Assembly (NCBI GenBank): GCA_904502015.1
Contig: CAJGEA010000123.1
Location: forward strand, 1 to 5,962
Direction of reading: 5' to 3'
DNA length: 5,962 bases
From: an uncultured Clostridia bacterium
GTDB taxonomy: Bacteria; Bacillota; Clostridia; Oscillospirales; CAG-272
Part shown: piece by piece, positions 5,361 to 5,962 of the stretch
Numbering within the stretch: position 1 is the stretch's first letter
How the letters are laid out: the number at the start of each line of letters is the position of its first letter
Notes under the pieces: generated by a model
The model's input: the letters and a program-made list of their open reading frames with translations, nothing else
What the model was told of the DNA's origin: nothing
Databases searched by the model: none
Translations under genes and position numbers: made by a program

Positions 5361-5780
5361 ATGAACGAAATAACGCCGCAGGCAGGGCGTCTGTCGCCCC
5401 TGCTCGCCCCTCTGTTTCTGCTGGTGGCGGGCGGGACACTGTACTATTTACTGGAGGTTGCCGTGCGTGGCTGGTCGCATTGGAGCATGGCGATCTGCGG
5501 TGGTATTTGCTTGTTCGGTATCTACTATATGAACCGCGCCCTGGACGATACCCCCCTGCTCCTGCGCGCCGCGCTGGGCGCGTTGCTCATCACAGCCGTG
5601 GAGCTGGCCGCGGGGTGCATCGTCAATCTCGCGCTGGGGTGGCAGGTGTGGGACTACTCGGAGCATCCCCCGCACCTCTGGGGGCAGATCTGCCTCTACG
5701 CCTCTGCGCGGTGGGTTATCCTCTGCGTCCCCGTCTGCCTCGGCTGTACCGCCCTGCGCCGATTCGTGTTTGAGGTATAA
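5361..5780 (+). CDS. CmpB-like ABC-transporter type IV family membrane protein
   Basis: This 139-residue integral membrane protein has four likely helices at about 13-34, 41-57, 66-92 and 106-131. The stretch from Glu81 (ELAAGCIVNLALGW) through WDYS (97-100) to GQICL (108-112) matches the pattern of the family named 'putative ABC-transporter type IV' (ABC_trans_CmpB), whose transport role is not well established. GGAGG (5351-5355) lies 5 nt before the ATG, a strong ribosome binding site. No ATPase or substrate-binding gene is beside it, so it is an orphan relative to any ABC system within the window. It is transcribed divergently from nagA. Domain assignment is by motif recognition; the topology is an estimate from hydrophobicity. 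Confidence 0.82.
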   Translation: MNEITPQAGRLSPLLAPLFLLVAGGTLYYLLEVAVRGWSHWSMAICGGICLFGIYYMNRALDDTPLLLRAALGALLITAVELAAGCIVNLALGWQVWDYSEHPPHLWGQICLYASARWVILCVPVCLGCTALRRFVFEV

Positions 5781-5782
5781 AA

Positions 5783-5820
5783 GCACCCCGACACGGCCAA
5801 AATTGTCCATGTCGGGGCGG
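5783..5820. terminator. Hairpin after the CmpB-like gene, possibly bidirectional terminator
   Basis: CCCCGACA-C-GG (5786-5796) pairs with CC-A-TGTCGGGG (5807-5817) with one C/A mismatch and a 10-nt loop. It begins 6 nt after the stop codon. On the plus strand it is followed by GGTTAAATT, a poor U-tract; on the minus strand by TGCTTTTA, which is better. It may terminate both the membrane protein gene and transcripts arriving from the right. Confidence 0.6.
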
Positions 5821-5839
5821 TTAAATTGGGGTTTGTCTC

Positions 5840-5953
5840 GCAGGGGTTTCACCCCTGCACCCCACCAGAAACTTTTTTGAAAAAAAGTTTCTGGACTTCA
5901 AAAAACTTGAAAAAGATATATTTGACAATATCTTTTGGCAATATTTTTTGAAG
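5840..5953. repeat. Chain of three hairpins, probable dispersed intergenic repeat
   Basis: Three inverted repeats follow one another. The first is GCAGGGGT/ACCCCTGC (5840-5847 with 5851-5858, 3-nt loop). The second is CCAGAAACTTTTTT paired with 5881-5894, about 14 bp. The third is two-tier: CTTCAAAAAA/TTTTTTGAAG (5896-5905 with 5944-5953) outside AAAAGATAT/ATATCTTTT (5911-5919 with 5928-5936). No protein is encoded. The block resembles repeats I associate with intergenic regions of Oscillospiraceae genomes, and it likely extends beyond the window. Confidence 0.65.
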
Positions 5954-5962
5954 GTTCTTGAG

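Overview
The window looks like chromosomal DNA from a G+C-rich, uncultured member of the Clostridia, most likely a gut Oscillospiraceae/Ruminococcaceae-type bacterium. Three things point that way: purine-rich AGGAG-type ribosome binding sites, sigma-A promoters with near-consensus TATAAT boxes, and Firmicutes-type families (a DUF1292 protein, a CmpB-like membrane protein, a lipoprotein). The intergenic regions also carry hairpin-rich repeats of the kind I associate with this group. This placement is inference from family content and sequence style, not from a database match.

Layout. Positions 1-429 hold no gene but a dense island of inverted and direct repeats. A plus-strand biotin protein ligase gene (430-1275) follows and meets, tail to tail, a minus-strand lipoprotein gene (1272-1910); the two stop codons share one TTAA. 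A palindrome and four 7-base tandem repeats (1968-2026) and a strong hairpin (2070-2101) separate the lipoprotein gene from a minus-strand Gfo/Idh/MocA oxidoreductase (2125-3180) that has its own promoter. Between the oxidoreductase and a minus-strand DUF1292 gene (3600-3911) lies a stretch that can fold into a roughly 212-nt multibranched RNA (3366-3577) with a long closing helix, followed by a strong intrinsic terminator (3319-3357). A minus-strand nagA (4061-5206) follows, with a divergent plus-strand four-helix membrane protein (5361-5780). The right end is a chain of hairpins (5783-5953) that probably continues past the window.

The genes do not form one pathway. Each main minus-strand gene except the lipoprotein gene has a recognisable promoter, so they look like neighbouring single-gene units: biotin attachment (housekeeping), a surface lipoprotein of unknown role, an NAD(P)-dependent sugar or polyol oxidoreductase, a small acidic conserved protein followed by a noncoding RNA, amino-sugar catabolism (NagA), and an orphan membrane protein. 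The most interesting item is the structured RNA. Its multibranched shape fits a raiA-motif-type RNA better than 6S RNA, but the family assignment needs a covariance-model search. I found no defence system, CRISPR array, prophage or complete transposon.
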